Part shown: in pieces, positions 38,801-51,139 of the stretch
Layout: the number at the start of each line of letters is the position of its first letter
How positions within the stretch are numbered: the first letter of the stretch is position 1
Assembly (NCBI RefSeq): GCF_047496725.1
Contig: NC_132978.1
Coordinates: forward strand, 3,153,501-3,217,500
Length of the DNA: 64,000 nt
Direction: 5' to 3'
Source: Anoplolepis gracilipes
Lineage: Eukaryota > Arthropoda > Insecta > Hymenoptera > Formicidae
The notes under the pieces: model-generated
The model's input: the letters and a program-made list of their open reading frames with translations, nothing else
Told to the model about the DNA's origin: nothing
The model's database searches: none
Made by a program: the position numbers and the translations under genes

Positions 38801-41800
38801 ATACGACGCCGCGAGGTTATTCGATTTAACCCCCGGACGGTTGAATGCAGATCCCTCGCGAGTGGCATATCGGACATCGACCGACAATACCACTTACATG
38901 TCGTTCCGCGATCGCGATTTCAAGAGATGCGGCAATAATCGTTATGCGAATTTTAATCAAACTATATATAAGTCTTTTCTAAATTTACCGGATGACAGAT
39001 AAATTCTTTATTTATATCACATTTTGCTGAGATTTTATATAATTTTATTATATAAAAAATTTTAATATTACGTAGTATTTCAATATTATACAGATAATTT
39101 AGAATTAATTTCGTATACATATATGTATATGTATATTATTTTTTAATATAGAATTTTAATCCTAATATTCTCACACGAATTATGAAATATTCTGCTTAAA
39201 TTTTAATTTCTTCAATTAAAGATCTATTTGAGAAGCATGAAAATATACTGATGTCCATATCGTCATAAAGCATAAAAATCCTTGAGGGTAGACGATTAAA
39301 ATGCATACTTCGTGCTCGGCATCGTATCGCGATCTACATCATTACATAGCGCTTATCGCGCGTCATCGCCGTAAACACGATTATTCAAAAAAGCTTAAGT
39401 GAATACGCGGACGCGTATAATTATCGACTGTTAGCGATCGGACTTTCGGAATTTATCGCGGGTACAAGATCGTATCACGGAGTCTACATATCTCGCATGG
39501 TTGAAACGATCCGCTCGGACACGAAACGAGCGATTCGATCTGTCGAGTAACCAGGTTTAATCGATACGAATGACGTTCGGCTCCTAATGAACGTCCAATG
39601 AAATGTCACCAACGTCGGTGAAAGCGTCTCGATCTCAAACTGTCATTGCGACATTTCGTTTATGTGTCATCGATCGAGAAACATGTACACGTTCCAGGAT
39701 TTTAAAAGCAAATTTTAGACATATGTAAATATCTGACATAAATATCAAACAATGTATTTTACAACTACATAGATTTTCTACTAGTAAAATATAATTTGCA
39801 ATATAAAAAAGTAGAAATAATAACTCAAGATTATAGTTGAATATAGTTATACATGTATTTTAAAAAAGATAATAATTATGAACAATAGATCTGATGCTTT
39901 ATTTATATTTCCAAAATATATCGCCTATAACAGACATATGATATTCTTACATAAATTTGCGTAATTTAATTAGATATACGATAGTACGTATTTTCCATTT
40001 ACTAAAATGCGTAACTCTTGCAAATGACTCACATGCTCGGATATGCTCGAATCAATTGCTATAATAATGAAAAACTCTTAAATTAGGAGTGAGAAATATT
40101 TCTGTTGGTAAGGTGTTTTCTGGAAAAAACATGGAAAATCTAGAATTATCAGGGATTTCTTTTGTAGGTATTTGGGAAAATAAGAGAAGTTTCATGAAAT
40201 TTAAGAAATTTTTTCAAAAATTCTCTTTTTGATAATTTTTCTTTTATAATAATATAATATATATTTTAATAATATGCTCTTATATCGTAAACGGTCAGCT
40301 ATCTTGAAAATATTCTCTTTACTTGAAATTTTGAACAAAATATCTAGAGAAACAGAGAATTTTCAAAGAATTTTTTTACAAGATTTAAGTAGACACTTTA
40401 GTTTGCGATGATAAGCGCGTGACAGCATTTGGTGATTGAACAAATCAGCTGAAAGAAAAAAATATGTGCACATATCCAAATTATAGTTTCTTTTTCTTCT
40501 CAAATAAATCTTTAATTTTTATTGTTTCTTCCTTGTTTGTCACGAACAATATCGATACTGGTGAGATGCCAGTGCTCGTACACATTATTTAACAGACAGA
40601 AGATACCGACATTCGATCGAATTTAAGCGTCATCTCGCATCTCAGAGTCCGTGTACCTACACATACGTACGCTTTACGACTTTACGCTGGGAAGATCGAT
40701 GCCGCGGCGGCAATTAGTCGATAGGCCGCGGAACGTCCGACGGAAAGGCGGCGGATGATCAATGATAATGATCGCGCCGAACGTGATCGACATGCGGGAT
40801 GTATGAGCCACGTGTGTGCCGCGCGAACGTCCGCGGGACCGTGGAACACCCGAGGTCCTGGACCCTTCGAGTTCACGTGGTCTGTTCTTTGCCTGCCTAT
40901 CTCTGGCCGCGTTTAACCTTCGCGCCCGGTAATATGAATTCCGGTGTCCGCCTTGCCGGATGATTTGCATGGCGATTAAACGTCAAAGTTTAGACATCGT
41001 CGAAGATGATTATAAAGCATGAATTTTCTTTCTCTAGACTGGTCGAAAAACATTGGAATCTAAATTATTTTTTCTTTGCCGCAAATATATCGTTATGTAA
41101 AAATAATTTTTTCGAGATGGAACATTATAAATCTTTATGATTTCGTTGCTTCTCTGGCTCCTTTTGCATTATACATTTTTTTCAGACTTGTTTCGTATTT
41201 ATCTTGAAGAGATTAATTCAGTTTCTCTTTTCCTTTTGTTAAATGAAAGTATATATTAAAATTTAGAAATATTATGTAAATGAATTTAAAATTAAGATTT
41301 AAAAATATTAATGTAAATTATTTTAAATAAATAATATGCATGTTATTTTATCGTAATAGATAAATGAAATAATAAAAATAATGGATTCTCATCTTTCACT
41401 GCGTTTCTTGATTAGAATATTCAGAATTAAATTCTCATGGAGAAGATAAAGTTTATAAGTTTACTGTCGCACGATCATCGGAGCAACTTTCACGTGGCGA
41501 GGAAATTTCATATGTTCCCAACAGCGGGTAGGTAAATCGCAAATAAATAATCGAGTAATCGAAAGTTTACTGTTTCAATGCACTATTGTGTTGCGGAGTT
41601 AATGATACGCTTAAAAATGCGGACACCGTGCCGTTACGTAGAATCATGGCTATTAACTAGCCGACAAAATTGAACGAGATTCGATCTCAAGTTAACTCCC
41701 ACGCGGGATACGCTCACAGAAGACCGACACACGAGAGTATTGTCTCTAACGAGCCGTTACGTTGCGATGAAAACCGCGGTCAAGCCGTGAGTTCTCACGC

Positions 41801-42550
41801 CAGATCGTTGCGCGCTTTATCGCGCTTACGTCACTTTATCAAAAGTCACAATCGATATGGAAACAGCCTAACATCATGTCTCTCAGTCACAAAAATAAAA
41901 TATATAATAGATGCATGCATCTAAAATGTAGGACTCAGACTAAAGTTTGTCGGACATTAAACATGGATAATGTTTTGCCAAGAACAATGCTCAACAAATA
42001 CAATGAGATTTCTAACTGAAGTAAAATAAGAAAAAAACAAAAAATCAATGATAATTTTTCTTGCAAATAATAGTTTACTAAATCTAAATTCATCCTGTAC
42101 CCGATAAAATTTTAATTAATTAATAGGAAATATATTTCGGGCAGAGATTAAGATTCAAGTTTGTGAGATTAGAAGATTTCGCGCAGGCCACTTGTGCACT
42201 CGATGCATGTCGTACCGAACCGGTATTCCGATCGCGTGCATACACTCGCATGTAAGAGCACCTTGCGCAAGCATTGCTCGGACGCGCACAACATGTGCGC
42301 GAGAACCTTTTCCATCCGAGAGCGGTCCGGGTATATTCGCGTCGTGGAACTCGCGACAAGTGTTCGCGCTGCTCGCCGCGAGTGAGTCACCTCTCGCCAT
42401 ATGCGAAAGATAGAAAGAACAAATAAGATTAAAACAAGTCGAATGCTACATACATTTATACAAGATGAAAGCAAGAGGGAGATTGTTAGCAATTCAAAAT
42501 AATGGAATAAAAGAACTCGATTATATCTCATTTCTTTTTTATTTCTTTTT
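35820..42550. other. gene-poor stretch
   Basis: CpG-rich blocks at about 35820-36130, 36980-37560, 37620-38060 (pyrimidine-rich), 38580-38990, 39290-39690, 40600-40980, 41470-41900 and 42170-42400 are separated by AT-rich DNA, notably 36290-36930 and 39700-40450. The latter includes a possible degenerate dispersed repeat (40120-40420). The frame at 37139-37414 starts with ATG but has no other support. No RNA gene seen. Confidence 0.45.
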
Positions 42551-42553
42551 TCA

Positions 42554-43599
42554 TTTTGACTTTGTACTATTATTTTTGCTATCCTCAAACCATTTAGTGG
42601 TTAACGTATATTTTCGACGCGTTTATCGATGGATAAAAGTGTTTTAAAAAAATCTTAAAAAAGGTTATAGTCGGATAAGCATACTAAAAGTGCCCCCGAC
42701 GAGTTTTCAAATAACATTTAGCCTGTCATGTCGTCACTGTAAAAAAAAATTTCAGCTGCCTAACTCTATTATTTCCTGAGTTATCGAGAAAAACGTCAGT
42801 TTCAGTTTTTATTTTTCTTTTTTTGTAAATATTTGAGATGATTCCATATCAATTTTTTTGTGAATATTTATCAACAAAAAATATAAAAGAAATATTTTTT
42901 TATTAATCTCGAATAAAAGCTCAATTTTTAAAAAAAGAATAAAATTAATAAATGGCCTTTTTAACATGTTCCTTTCGAGGTTCAATCACTAAACTTTTAT
43001 AGAGTACTCTTTTTATATGTCTCAATACTCTTAAATTTTTTCAATTTTTTCAAGTTGATGCAACATGATGGAAAAAATAGAAAATCTTTTTTTTATTTTT
43101 TTTTGATAATAGAACGAAAAATTATTTATTTTCTTGTAATAATTATACATAATAGTAATTATAATAATTGTAATTTAGTCTTTTTTAAATTGATATTTTA
43201 TTCAAGATTAATGAAAAAATATTTTTTTTGTGTCTTTCGTTGATAAATATTCAGAAAAAAGTCGATATGGGATTATCTCATATATTTATAGAAAAGAAAA
43301 TTAAAAACAAAAAATGACATTTTTCTCTATAACTCAGAAAATAATAAAGTTGAGAAGCTGAAATTTTCAGAAGAATTTTTATTTTACAATGAGGAAATGG
43401 CAGACTAAGGTATTATTTGAAAATTCGTTGGGGGCATTATTCGCATGCTTATCCGCCCTTTAATTTGATTCTTTTAATTGTAAGTAAACACTAGAATAAT
43501 AGATTTGAAAAATATAATTTGTTTAAATATATCTCATGACCATTCGTTTTCGAGGAATTAATAAAAATTGCATGGACAAAAACGATCTAACACTAAGGA
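42554..43599 (-). mobile_element. TTAA-flanked piggyBac-like MITE, copy E, interrupted by a fold-back element
   Basis: The left part (42554-42670) matches the end of the family carrying CTTTGTACTATTATTTTTG, ATCCTCAAACC, TTTTCGACGCGTTTATC and GATGGATAAAAGTGTTT. The right part (about 43456-43599) resumes the same alignment with CTAGAATAATAGATTTGAAAA and finishes with the other end (TTTTTGTCCATGCAATTTTT, reverse complemented) before TTAA at 43600-43603. The left duplicate is decayed (TTCA at 42550-42553). Compared with copy F, the host sequence is continuous once the inserted 42671-43455 is removed. The MITE is therefore older than the insertion. Confidence 0.7.
42671..43455. mobile_element. fold-back element with about 300-bp arms, nested in MITE copy E
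   Basis: The ends are CGGATAAGCAT (left, 42672) and its inverse GCTTATCCG (43447-43455). The arms stay alignable for about 290-320 bp in inverted order, including GTGCCCCCGACGA against GTTGGGGGCAT, TTTTCAAATAA, ATTATTTTCTGAGTTAT-like segments, CCATATC and GAATATTTATCAAC. The loop between about 42960 and 43130 is non-coding and AT-rich. No clear target duplication remains. The family is unassigned; long-arm snapback structures occur among Foldback and other non-autonomous DNA transposons. Confidence 0.75.
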
Positions 43600-43944
43600 T
43601 TAATTATACACTTTATTTCTTCACACTTACAAAATAAATCGAGAAACATCTGTAATTACCCTGAGAATTAGGATCTCGCATTTAAATGCAACTCTCTGAA
43701 CGAAGACACTCGCCACTGGAAATACTCGCAAAAGACAGAGACTCGCCGCCAGGCAGGGGGGAGGAGAGGGAGTAGGAAACCCGCTGCGTAAGCGGTCGCA
43801 GGTAGATAGGTGATACATTGGCAGGCGCGACAGTGCAATGCGATGCAGCAGCGTGAGTGCTCCGCACAGAGATAGGCCTAGAGAGTATATCCGACGCAGA
43901 ATCAAACGTGCGAGCGAGCGAGCAGTCAGACAACTAGCCACAGT

Positions 43945-43980
<36 letters not shown>

Positions 43981-43981
43981 C
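43945..43981. repeat. (CAGG)n microsatellite
   Basis: About nine tetranucleotide units. Confidence 0.95.
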
Positions 43982-45450
43982 GTGCCCGATGGTTACGGCA
44001 ATCACTGCACATGCTTCCAGGCTGCCGAGACCACGAAGAGAGCACAAACAAACCTCGCGTTAGACCACCGTCCATTTATTGTATTCGCCAAGAGAGAAGC
44101 CTCCCACGGATCCGCTCTCGGCTGGGCTGCTGATATCGCGGGATGAGCAATCGTTAATTGTCTCGGCGCCGAGAGATGCCCGCCTTCCGCTCGTTCCTCC
44201 GTCTTTTGTACTTCCGATGGCCATCTACGAGCGAGCGTTATATCGAGAAACAGACAGCGAGCTAACTGGATCGCGTTTGCATTGTACTTGATTTCGTTGC
44301 CTGTGGGCTGTTTGTGAGATGTTGCGTCATTAATCTGTCGTGGGGTCTTCTTGTCCGATTACACGAATAGACGTACATATGTAGTTAGAAAATGATTTGT
44401 TCGAGTTAATACTCAAGAGTACTCAAATTAATTTCTTATCGAAAAAAAGTAAAATCAATAGTATTGTTTATTTCCAGTAACAATTTTATATTGTTAGAAA
44501 TAACAAAATAAATATTAGATAAAATTGACGGCCGACTCAATTGTTTCTTTTTGCTGATATTACAAATAAGAGTAATAACGAGACTCGCGAGAGCAAAAAT
44601 GAAACCGAGGAGGAGGATTTGTTACAGCCGGATAAGTTTTTGACATAAATTTTCCTGTGTCCGGTTCTCTTATGCCAGGTATTATACGAACGTCGAGTAC
44701 CGCGTCGCCGCAAGGGCTGTTCGGAGAGATTCGATTAACGAGAAGAACAATAGCGCGATGTCGTTTCGCCGATGATACGAGAGAAACAACGCGTTCTTTC
44801 AAAACGTTATGTTTCCTAAATCTTATTGCTTTACCCTCGCGAATAAAAGTTGCCAAGATAAGAATGATTAAATTGTGTTTCGTGTCCGGAACGACAGTCC
44901 AAAATATTTATAAAGACACAAATCCGAAATTTTTGAGTTTAAATCATTTGAATATCGAATCATATTTTTTATATCATAAATAAAGTACTATTTTTTATAC
45001 ATATATTTATAAATAAAATATATTTATAAATAATATATATGAGAGGTATTAAAAGTTACTTTGAATAAAGATTAAGTAGCTAAAAACTATCGCTTTTTGT
45101 CAAACAACGGTTGCTTGAAAATAGTAAGATCAATTAAAAAACCGTTATTAACATACTAGATTAAATTAGAAATACCCGTCAAAATAATTGTGGTATTATC
45201 AAAATTAAATAAAACGCTTTATTTAAATTTGCATGCTTGTTGAAAATTTTATATTGGCATCGTTAGTGTTAACATTCGGGAAGCATATTCGATACTTCTA
45301 TACAGCGTTAATCACCCGCAGAGAGCTCGTAATACAAAATCAAAACATCTCGCGTTCGCGTGTAACGAGAAGGACGAAAAGCGGATCATTACAATGATGC
45401 GGCCGGCCAGCAGCACTCGCAAATCTAACTCTACGGCGCATCCGTGAGTG

Positions 45451-45538
45451 CATGCGTGCGTGCGTGCGTGCGTGCGTGCATGCGTGCGTGCATGCGTGCG
45501 TGCGTGCGTACGTGCGTACGTGCGTGCGTGCGCGTGCA
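45451..45538. repeat. (GCGT)n array with GCAT and ACGT variants
   Basis: About 22 tetranucleotide units, mostly TGCG with TGCA and TACG variants. It alternates purine and pyrimidine throughout, so it could adopt Z-DNA. In one frame it reads Arg-Ala-Cys-Val repeats and in another, on the opposite strand, Thr-His-Ala-Arg repeats. Confidence 0.95.
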
Positions 45539-45660
45539 ATCGCGGTGTTATCGCCGCGGGGTAACCATCCACCTGCCCGAGCGAAAGCCGCGCGCGCCCA
45601 CGCAGCGCTCGACACACGGTGCGGCGTGGCCGCACTACCTGCGCACGGAGAGAACGGAGA

Positions 45661-45706
45661 GGAGGATGGGGAGAGGGCGAGGGGAGGGAAGGAGAGGGGG
45701 GGGGGA
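45661..45706. repeat. G-rich purine tract
   Basis: A purine tract with a run of ten or more G residues (about 45696-45705). A matching C/T tract with nine C residues followed by (TC)n lies at 46001-46030. Either could form quadruplex or triplex structures. Confidence 0.7.
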
Positions 45707-45901
45707 GACACGGAAAACGCGAGTGCAACGGCGCGCATTCTGACGAGAGTGGCCCGCGGGCCTAACTCCGTTACAATGAGAGCTGCTCGTGGCATTCCGC
45801 GAAACACACTGAACACGTCATCATCACAGAAGACCAACGATACGACGAGACCTACCCGAGCCCTCGCGCGCCCACACAAGCGTGTACACGCGTATAGTAT
45901 A

Positions 45902-45917
45902 CGTGTATATATACACG
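45902..45917. repeat. 16-bp perfect palindrome
   Basis: CGTGTATATATACACG is self-complementary along its full length and sits among ACACG/CGTGT motifs. Confidence 0.8.
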
Positions 45918-46283
45918 ATACAAGTACGCATAACGTATATACATTAACTCTCTTCTCCTCTCCCGACTCTCTAATACTCTAGTCTCAATCCCAGCCCCTC
46001 CCTTTCCCCCCCCCTCTCTCTCTCTCTCTCGCCATCCATCGTCAAAGTGCATAAAGCGCGGCCGCGAAAGCGAGATGGAATCGTAGCATTCGATTTGGCG
46101 GCGCGGCGGAAACGTCCCGGATGAATCGAACGGCGAATGCAACAACGAGGCGCATCCGCCGATGCGCGAATCTCGACGATGCCGGCAATCCGTAATATCG
46201 ACGGCGTTGTTACGCGGCTTGTTTGTATTTACACAGAGCGCAAAGCGGGTTACAACGGCGTTCGATATGCAAGAGACGCGAAG

Positions 46284-46291
<8 letters not shown>

Positions 46292-46322
<31 letters not shown>
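46292..46322. repeat. (GA)n microsatellite
   Basis: About 15 GA units. Confidence 0.95.
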
Positions 46323-46325
<3 letters not shown>

Positions 46326-46582
46326 TACGAATTGAACGCGAGCGACTCGCGTTGGAATTTGCGCGATCGTGGCCGCTGCTCTCTCGAGGTATATCAAGTT
46401 GCGAGCGGATATATGTACTTCCTCCTAAGATTCCGTTTTCCTTCGTGGAATATATCTTGTCCGATTCTCTCGACAGCCACATTTGCGTCTCTCGATTTGA
46501 TAAATTTTCACAAAATTTAACAACTAATATTCTTTTATTTCACATTTATACACGCAGAATGTATTCTTCATATCGGTGTTAA

Positions 46583-46837
46583 CTCCTGCTCTGTACTGGT
46601 GAGTCATTTTTGTCAATGCAATTTTTAACAATGTCGATTCCTTTAAGTTCTTATTTCATATATTTGCAGTAACAAATGTAATATAAGCAAATTAGTTTTT
46701 AAATTTATTATTTTTATTTATTCTGGAAGGATCAAGGAAGGTATACATAAATCTTTTCAAATTTGTTAAAATACTTTTTTTGGACATAATAAGCTCACCG
46801 ATTTAAAGATGTCAAAAATAATAGTACGGAGTAAAGG
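46583..46837 (+). mobile_element. TTAA-flanked piggyBac-like MITE, copy C
   Basis: A 255-bp element with intact TTAA duplicates at 46579-46582 and 46838-46841. The left end is CTCCTGCTCTGTACTGG and the right end, reverse complemented, CCTTTACTCCGTACTATTAT. It shares GGTGAGTCATTTTTGTC, CTGGAAGGATCAAGGAAGG, CTTTTCAAAT and AAAATAATAGTACGGAGTAA segments with copies A and B. The intact target duplication and clear ends make this a good type copy. Non-coding. Confidence 0.8.
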
Positions 46838-48858
46838 TTAATGTAATCGAAAATTAGGGAGCCGTATTTTTTTCACTTTGAAAAGATAGAAACACTTTTG
46901 TTTTAATACTATGTTTGTCTTTCCATTAATTTCTGATGCAACCGTATATATACGATACTTTGAGAAATTAACGTTTCGCGAATCTGTTTCATAATACATC
47001 GGCGTGCAACGTTATCGCGTTTTCGATATCACCCGAAGGGACAGACGGTTTCTATGCGCTCGCGGCAATTCGACGAATGCGCGGCCGCGCTCGGATCATC
47101 CGCAGAAGTAGCCCCCGATATGACGTCGTCTGATCTCCGTGTCAGGACTAATTGCGTTTATATCACGGTTCGATGCACACGTAACAGAGGTTCGGTTGCC
47201 ATATTCTGTGCAGTTGCTACTCTGAAAGCAATTGCTTCTCCGTAATTTCGGAGCAAAAAAAAGGTAGAAATTAGGAACCTCACTCTTTCTCTACTTTTCT
47301 CTCTTTTATTCTCTCTCTCTCTCTCTCTTTCTTTTTTGAACTGCAAAATGGAAAAATTGAACTTAAAAGAATTTTTGAAAGCTCTTCTTGGTGTTATTAT
47401 TTGTAGAATAAAAATAATTGTAATAATAGTTGACGCACTAGTCTATTTTTGATACTTTAAATTTGTGACAACTTAGGAACAATTTAAAATAAAGTTAAGA
47501 AAAATGCAATCTCACAAATATTTGATTTTACTCAATCACAATAGTTTCATCGTGGAATAAATTTCTCTCTTTATAACTCACTGTTCCTAAAATAAATATC
47601 TAAACTTTCAATAAATTTATAAATTTATCCGAACATATCTTCCTTTTTAATTTCTCTTTTTTTCCTTTCATACTTAAAATTGTTAATATAAATCAGTTTG
47701 CATCAATGCTTTAAGAGATTTCACCAAACAGCATTAAAGTACATTTACACATAGTTATCTATCCGAAGTATGGCGATCGTTGCCCTAAGGTCGCGTAGTT
47801 CGCGTGCGGAAATCTCGAGGGTGGTCGCTCGGGCACCGGCAGATATTCCGTGATTACAAACTCGAGAGCGCCGGCGAAATCCACCGTTTATTCCCTATTA
47901 ATCTCGCGTACAGGCGATACGGCGTGGCGATACGAGCCGATCGACGGATACGTACCTTACGTTTCGTTCGGGTCATCGCGGATTCGCGCCCGTCGTTATC
48001 GTTTCCAGCGAGTCTTATTACCGTTCATGACCCTCCACGGTCGGGATACTTACGATGCCTCGATAGCGTTCAAGTGTCGATATCGCGCTTCCGATATTGG
48101 ATACTCTTAGCGTCTATAATGGCTGAAAGTATAAAAAGAGAAGGAAAAGAAAAGACGATGCATATTAAAATATTGCTTAATAGCTTTCTTACTAAATATG
48201 TCATCATTATGAATGAACAGTTTTGTCTAGCAGCATCAAGTATCCATAAATAAAACTGCTGGAAAAAAAAACCTGACGCGAGCAACGCATTTTTCCGGAA
48301 AGCATTTCGATGAAGACAACGATATAAACGGCGTGCAGCGTGAGATTCTCGAGAGATGACCCGCGATCGCCGTCGTAATCGCGAGGATTACAAAATATCG
48401 CGGAACCGAAAGGGACCGAGACTCTCGATGCACGAATACTCGATACACGCCACATCGATGTTATATGACAGGCGGCAATTACACCTCGCCTCGCGAGAGC
48501 TGCCGTATTTATAATCGGTTGCTGCCGCTCTACACATTTTCGCCCGGTAATTGACGCGTGGCAACAATATCGTGTCCTTATTATGACAATTACGAACTGG
48601 CATTGATTTCGAAACTGCTCCGCCATATAATTGGTCGGCGTGTAACGCCGCGATGCGTGATCGAAGGATCAGGAATTTGAACCGGTCGCGTCCTTTTGAG
48701 CCGCGCCATCGATCATGAAAAAGACTAAAATTATAGATTTTTCCCAGCGTTGTATTTTGCGCGATTTCTCTCACAGCTCGCGGTTTCACATTACTATAGC
48801 AAGACCTCATATATAATACCATCTTTTCTGCCTTATTGTAACGTGTATAATTATTATA

Positions 48859-48863
<5 letters not shown>

Positions 48864-48914
<51 letters not shown>
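48864..48914. repeat. (TA)n microsatellite
   Basis: About 25 TA units grading into AT-rich DNA. Confidence 0.95.
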
Positions 48915-48922
<8 letters not shown>

Positions 48923-49107
48923 ATATAATATATTTTATTTAAAAAATAAAATTATATAAAAATAAGATTATATTAAAAATTATTTATTACATAATATATA
49001 AATTATATTTAAAAAATAAAAGATTAGCATTATATTTCATATGTTATAAGTTATAATATATTTTTCTTTTTAATATTATATTTTGTAGAGTAAATGTTAG
49101 AGAGAGA

Positions 49108-49133
49108 ATGACAGAACGGATATGTTCTGTCAT
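49108..49133. repeat. 10-bp perfect inverted repeat (hairpin)
   Basis: ATGACAGAAC and GTTCTGTCAT flank a six-base loop. The stem is perfect. GTTCTGT/ACAGAAC half-sites also resemble steroid-receptor type palindromes, but the spacing of six is not the classical three. Function unknown. Confidence 0.6.
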
Positions 49134-50817
49134 ATATATTGATAGATGCATATGATATGCGTCAGCAACGGTGTTTTTTTAACCTAAATATGTACAACAG
49201 CAGTCATCAAGTTAAAAAGAGTCACCATCTTCCAAGTTATTCTCGCGTGCGGCCGCGAACGAGGCAATTTCAGCGTTCCGCCGTGCGCTCGTCGATGGAT
49301 AAATATGGCCCTTATGGGGCACCATTCATCGCGGTGGGCCCTGGAGTCGTTAGGTTGTTTCACGGCGCGTATTCTGTGCGGCGATTTTTAAACCATCTCG
49401 AGGCGCTTCGACCTCAACGCCGATTATTCTTATGAAGTTATTACACGTCCGGCATGCACGGTGCATTACCTGTATTTTTATGCAATTTCTAGTATCACAA
49501 TATATTGTTAGCATATCGTTTTTTTTATTAACGCTAAGAGTATATACACTTTCTACTTGCAGTAATAATGCTTCAAGGAATTGGGAATATTGAAGGACGG
49601 AACTTTTAAAGATTGATAAAAATATCGTAAAAAACATATAATAGAAACTATAGTTTGAACTCTCCTCTCTCTTCGTGTATATCTTTTGTGCTGCGCTTTT
49701 AAAAATTTAATCATTTCCGCGATGAAGATGAACGTGATCGCGCTGATATCCACGGTTTTCCCGCATTGCTTCTTTTATCGGACCGAATCGCATCTCATAA
49801 TTATAGCCATCGCGTGTTGGATTAATAACCAGATGGACGATACCGATAATCATTAACTAACCACTCAGTTTTAGACTAATTTTGTACGTCCGTGAATTAT
49901 CATGTATTCACACGCAATTTTATATAATCTAATTTTATATAAATCAAATTTTTTTCGTTTAATTCTCTATATTTAAGTAATTATAAAATATCGAATACAT
50001 ATAATTGTAAAGAGCGTGCAGAAGAGCGTGCTGAGTTTCTACACCGAGCTTGTAAATTGAAGGCTGAGTTTATCCGAGATACCTGCACTAGAGATCCAGT
50101 TATGATCTCGGAGACACACCGACGAGAGTGGCGGGTCGTGTAATTTATAACTCCGCGGAGTTCCGGCAATAACGCGACGTCATCGTGGCTCGATTTATCC
50201 TGCCTTCGCGAAACTCGTCCCGGATGATCATCGCGACGATGAAATCGCAACGCAACGTCGTCATAAATTTAGGATTATCGTCAACGACATGATCGCGGAA
50301 GCGACGAATCGTCTCGTCGTTCTCTTTTTAATCGTAAAAAAAACATCAAAGAGATCTGGCCGACACTGAAAAAAGGATGAATGGATGGCACATTGGATGG
50401 CACGTTGGAGAAAAAAGAAATAAAGACACGCGCTTATAAGAGAAAATTAATTATATACCATGCAAATTATCCGTTTCTCTCGTCGAAGATCTGGCGCGTC
50501 TCTTCGCTTCCTGTCGTCCTGTCGATCGCGGAACATCGGCTGCGCTCTTATCGGGTGAATAACCGTTCACGTTCATCCGCAACGAGCAAAAGTGCTAATG
50601 GCATCGCGCGTCACCGGTATCTCCCTCGCGCCCACGGCTAATCGTTCCCTTCTCCTTCCCCCCAGTCATCGTCATCGGCCGCCGTTTGATGTCGCGGAAG
50701 CGATTTCCGGGTCGTCGATCGACGTTAATCAACACGGTACCGTAAGGCCGGATTATTTTACTTCCACATATGCCTGATACGAAAGAGTCTCTGTGACAAT
50801 AATGACGCGACGATGCA

Positions 50818-51132
50818 TGCGATACTCTGTACTCTTATTTTTCATACTTTTAAATCGTACAAGTGAATCGTCAATTATACGATGCGTTTATAAATGGATA
50901 AAAGTGTTTAAACAAAAATCTGAAAAAATTTATATACTTTCTTTGCTCCTTCTAAAATAAATAAAAACCAGAATAATAAATTCGAAAAGTAATTTTCTTA
51001 TAAATATATTGTTATTTCAAATATAATTATAATATAAATATAATGAAAAATAAAACACTTGAAGAATACTTGATATGGTTAGAAATTACACATATAAAAA
51101 TGAATACCACCAATTTAGAACAATTTAGAGGG
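50818..51132 (-). mobile_element. TTAA-flanked piggyBac-like MITE, copy F
   Basis: The left part carries ACTCTGTACTCTTATTTTTC, GATGCGTTTATAAATGGATAAAAGTG and a CTTTGCTCCTTCTAAA segment also found in copy D. The right part, reverse complemented, reads CCCTCTAAATTGTTCTAAATTGG, then ATTTTTATATGTGTAATTTC as in copy B. TTAA follows at 51133-51136. The left target duplicate is lost, so that edge is good to a few bases. It lies in reverse orientation to copies A-C and is the best reference for reading copy E across its insertion. Confidence 0.65.
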
Positions 51133-51139
51133 TTAATGT

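Larger units (their letters stand above)
43610..46570. other. gene-poor stretch with short-unit repeats
   Basis: A CpG-rich block (43670-44340) contains a (CAGG)n array. AT-rich DNA follows (44380-44540), a mixed block (44560-44900) with overlapping 98- and 108-codon frames on opposite strands, AT-rich DNA (44930-45300), then a GC-rich block (45310-46490) dense with repeats. The 138-181-codon frames between 45312 and 46397 mostly translate the GCGT and GA arrays and are not genes. Confidence 0.5.
46845..50815. other. gene-poor stretch
   Basis: Mixed blocks at about 46960-47240, 47760-48120, 48260-48780, 49230-49450, 49680-49870 and 50000-50780 are separated by AT-rich DNA. A (TC)n tract is near 47308-47330. 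A perfect 10-bp hairpin is at 49108-49133. Frames of 139-157 codons at 47804-48861 overlap on both strands and have no splice, promoter or family support. Confidence 0.45.

Noticed and set aside
40395..40440. Possible seventh copy of the TTAA MITE (GATGATAAGCGCGT motif)
   Set aside because: Only about 13 bases match copy B. The surrounding sequence does not align and no TTAA-bounded ends are present.
45312..46397. Frames of 138-181 codons on both strands
   Set aside because: They translate the GCGT and GA repeats (Thr-His-Ala-Arg and Ser-Leu runs) and overlap one another on opposite strands.
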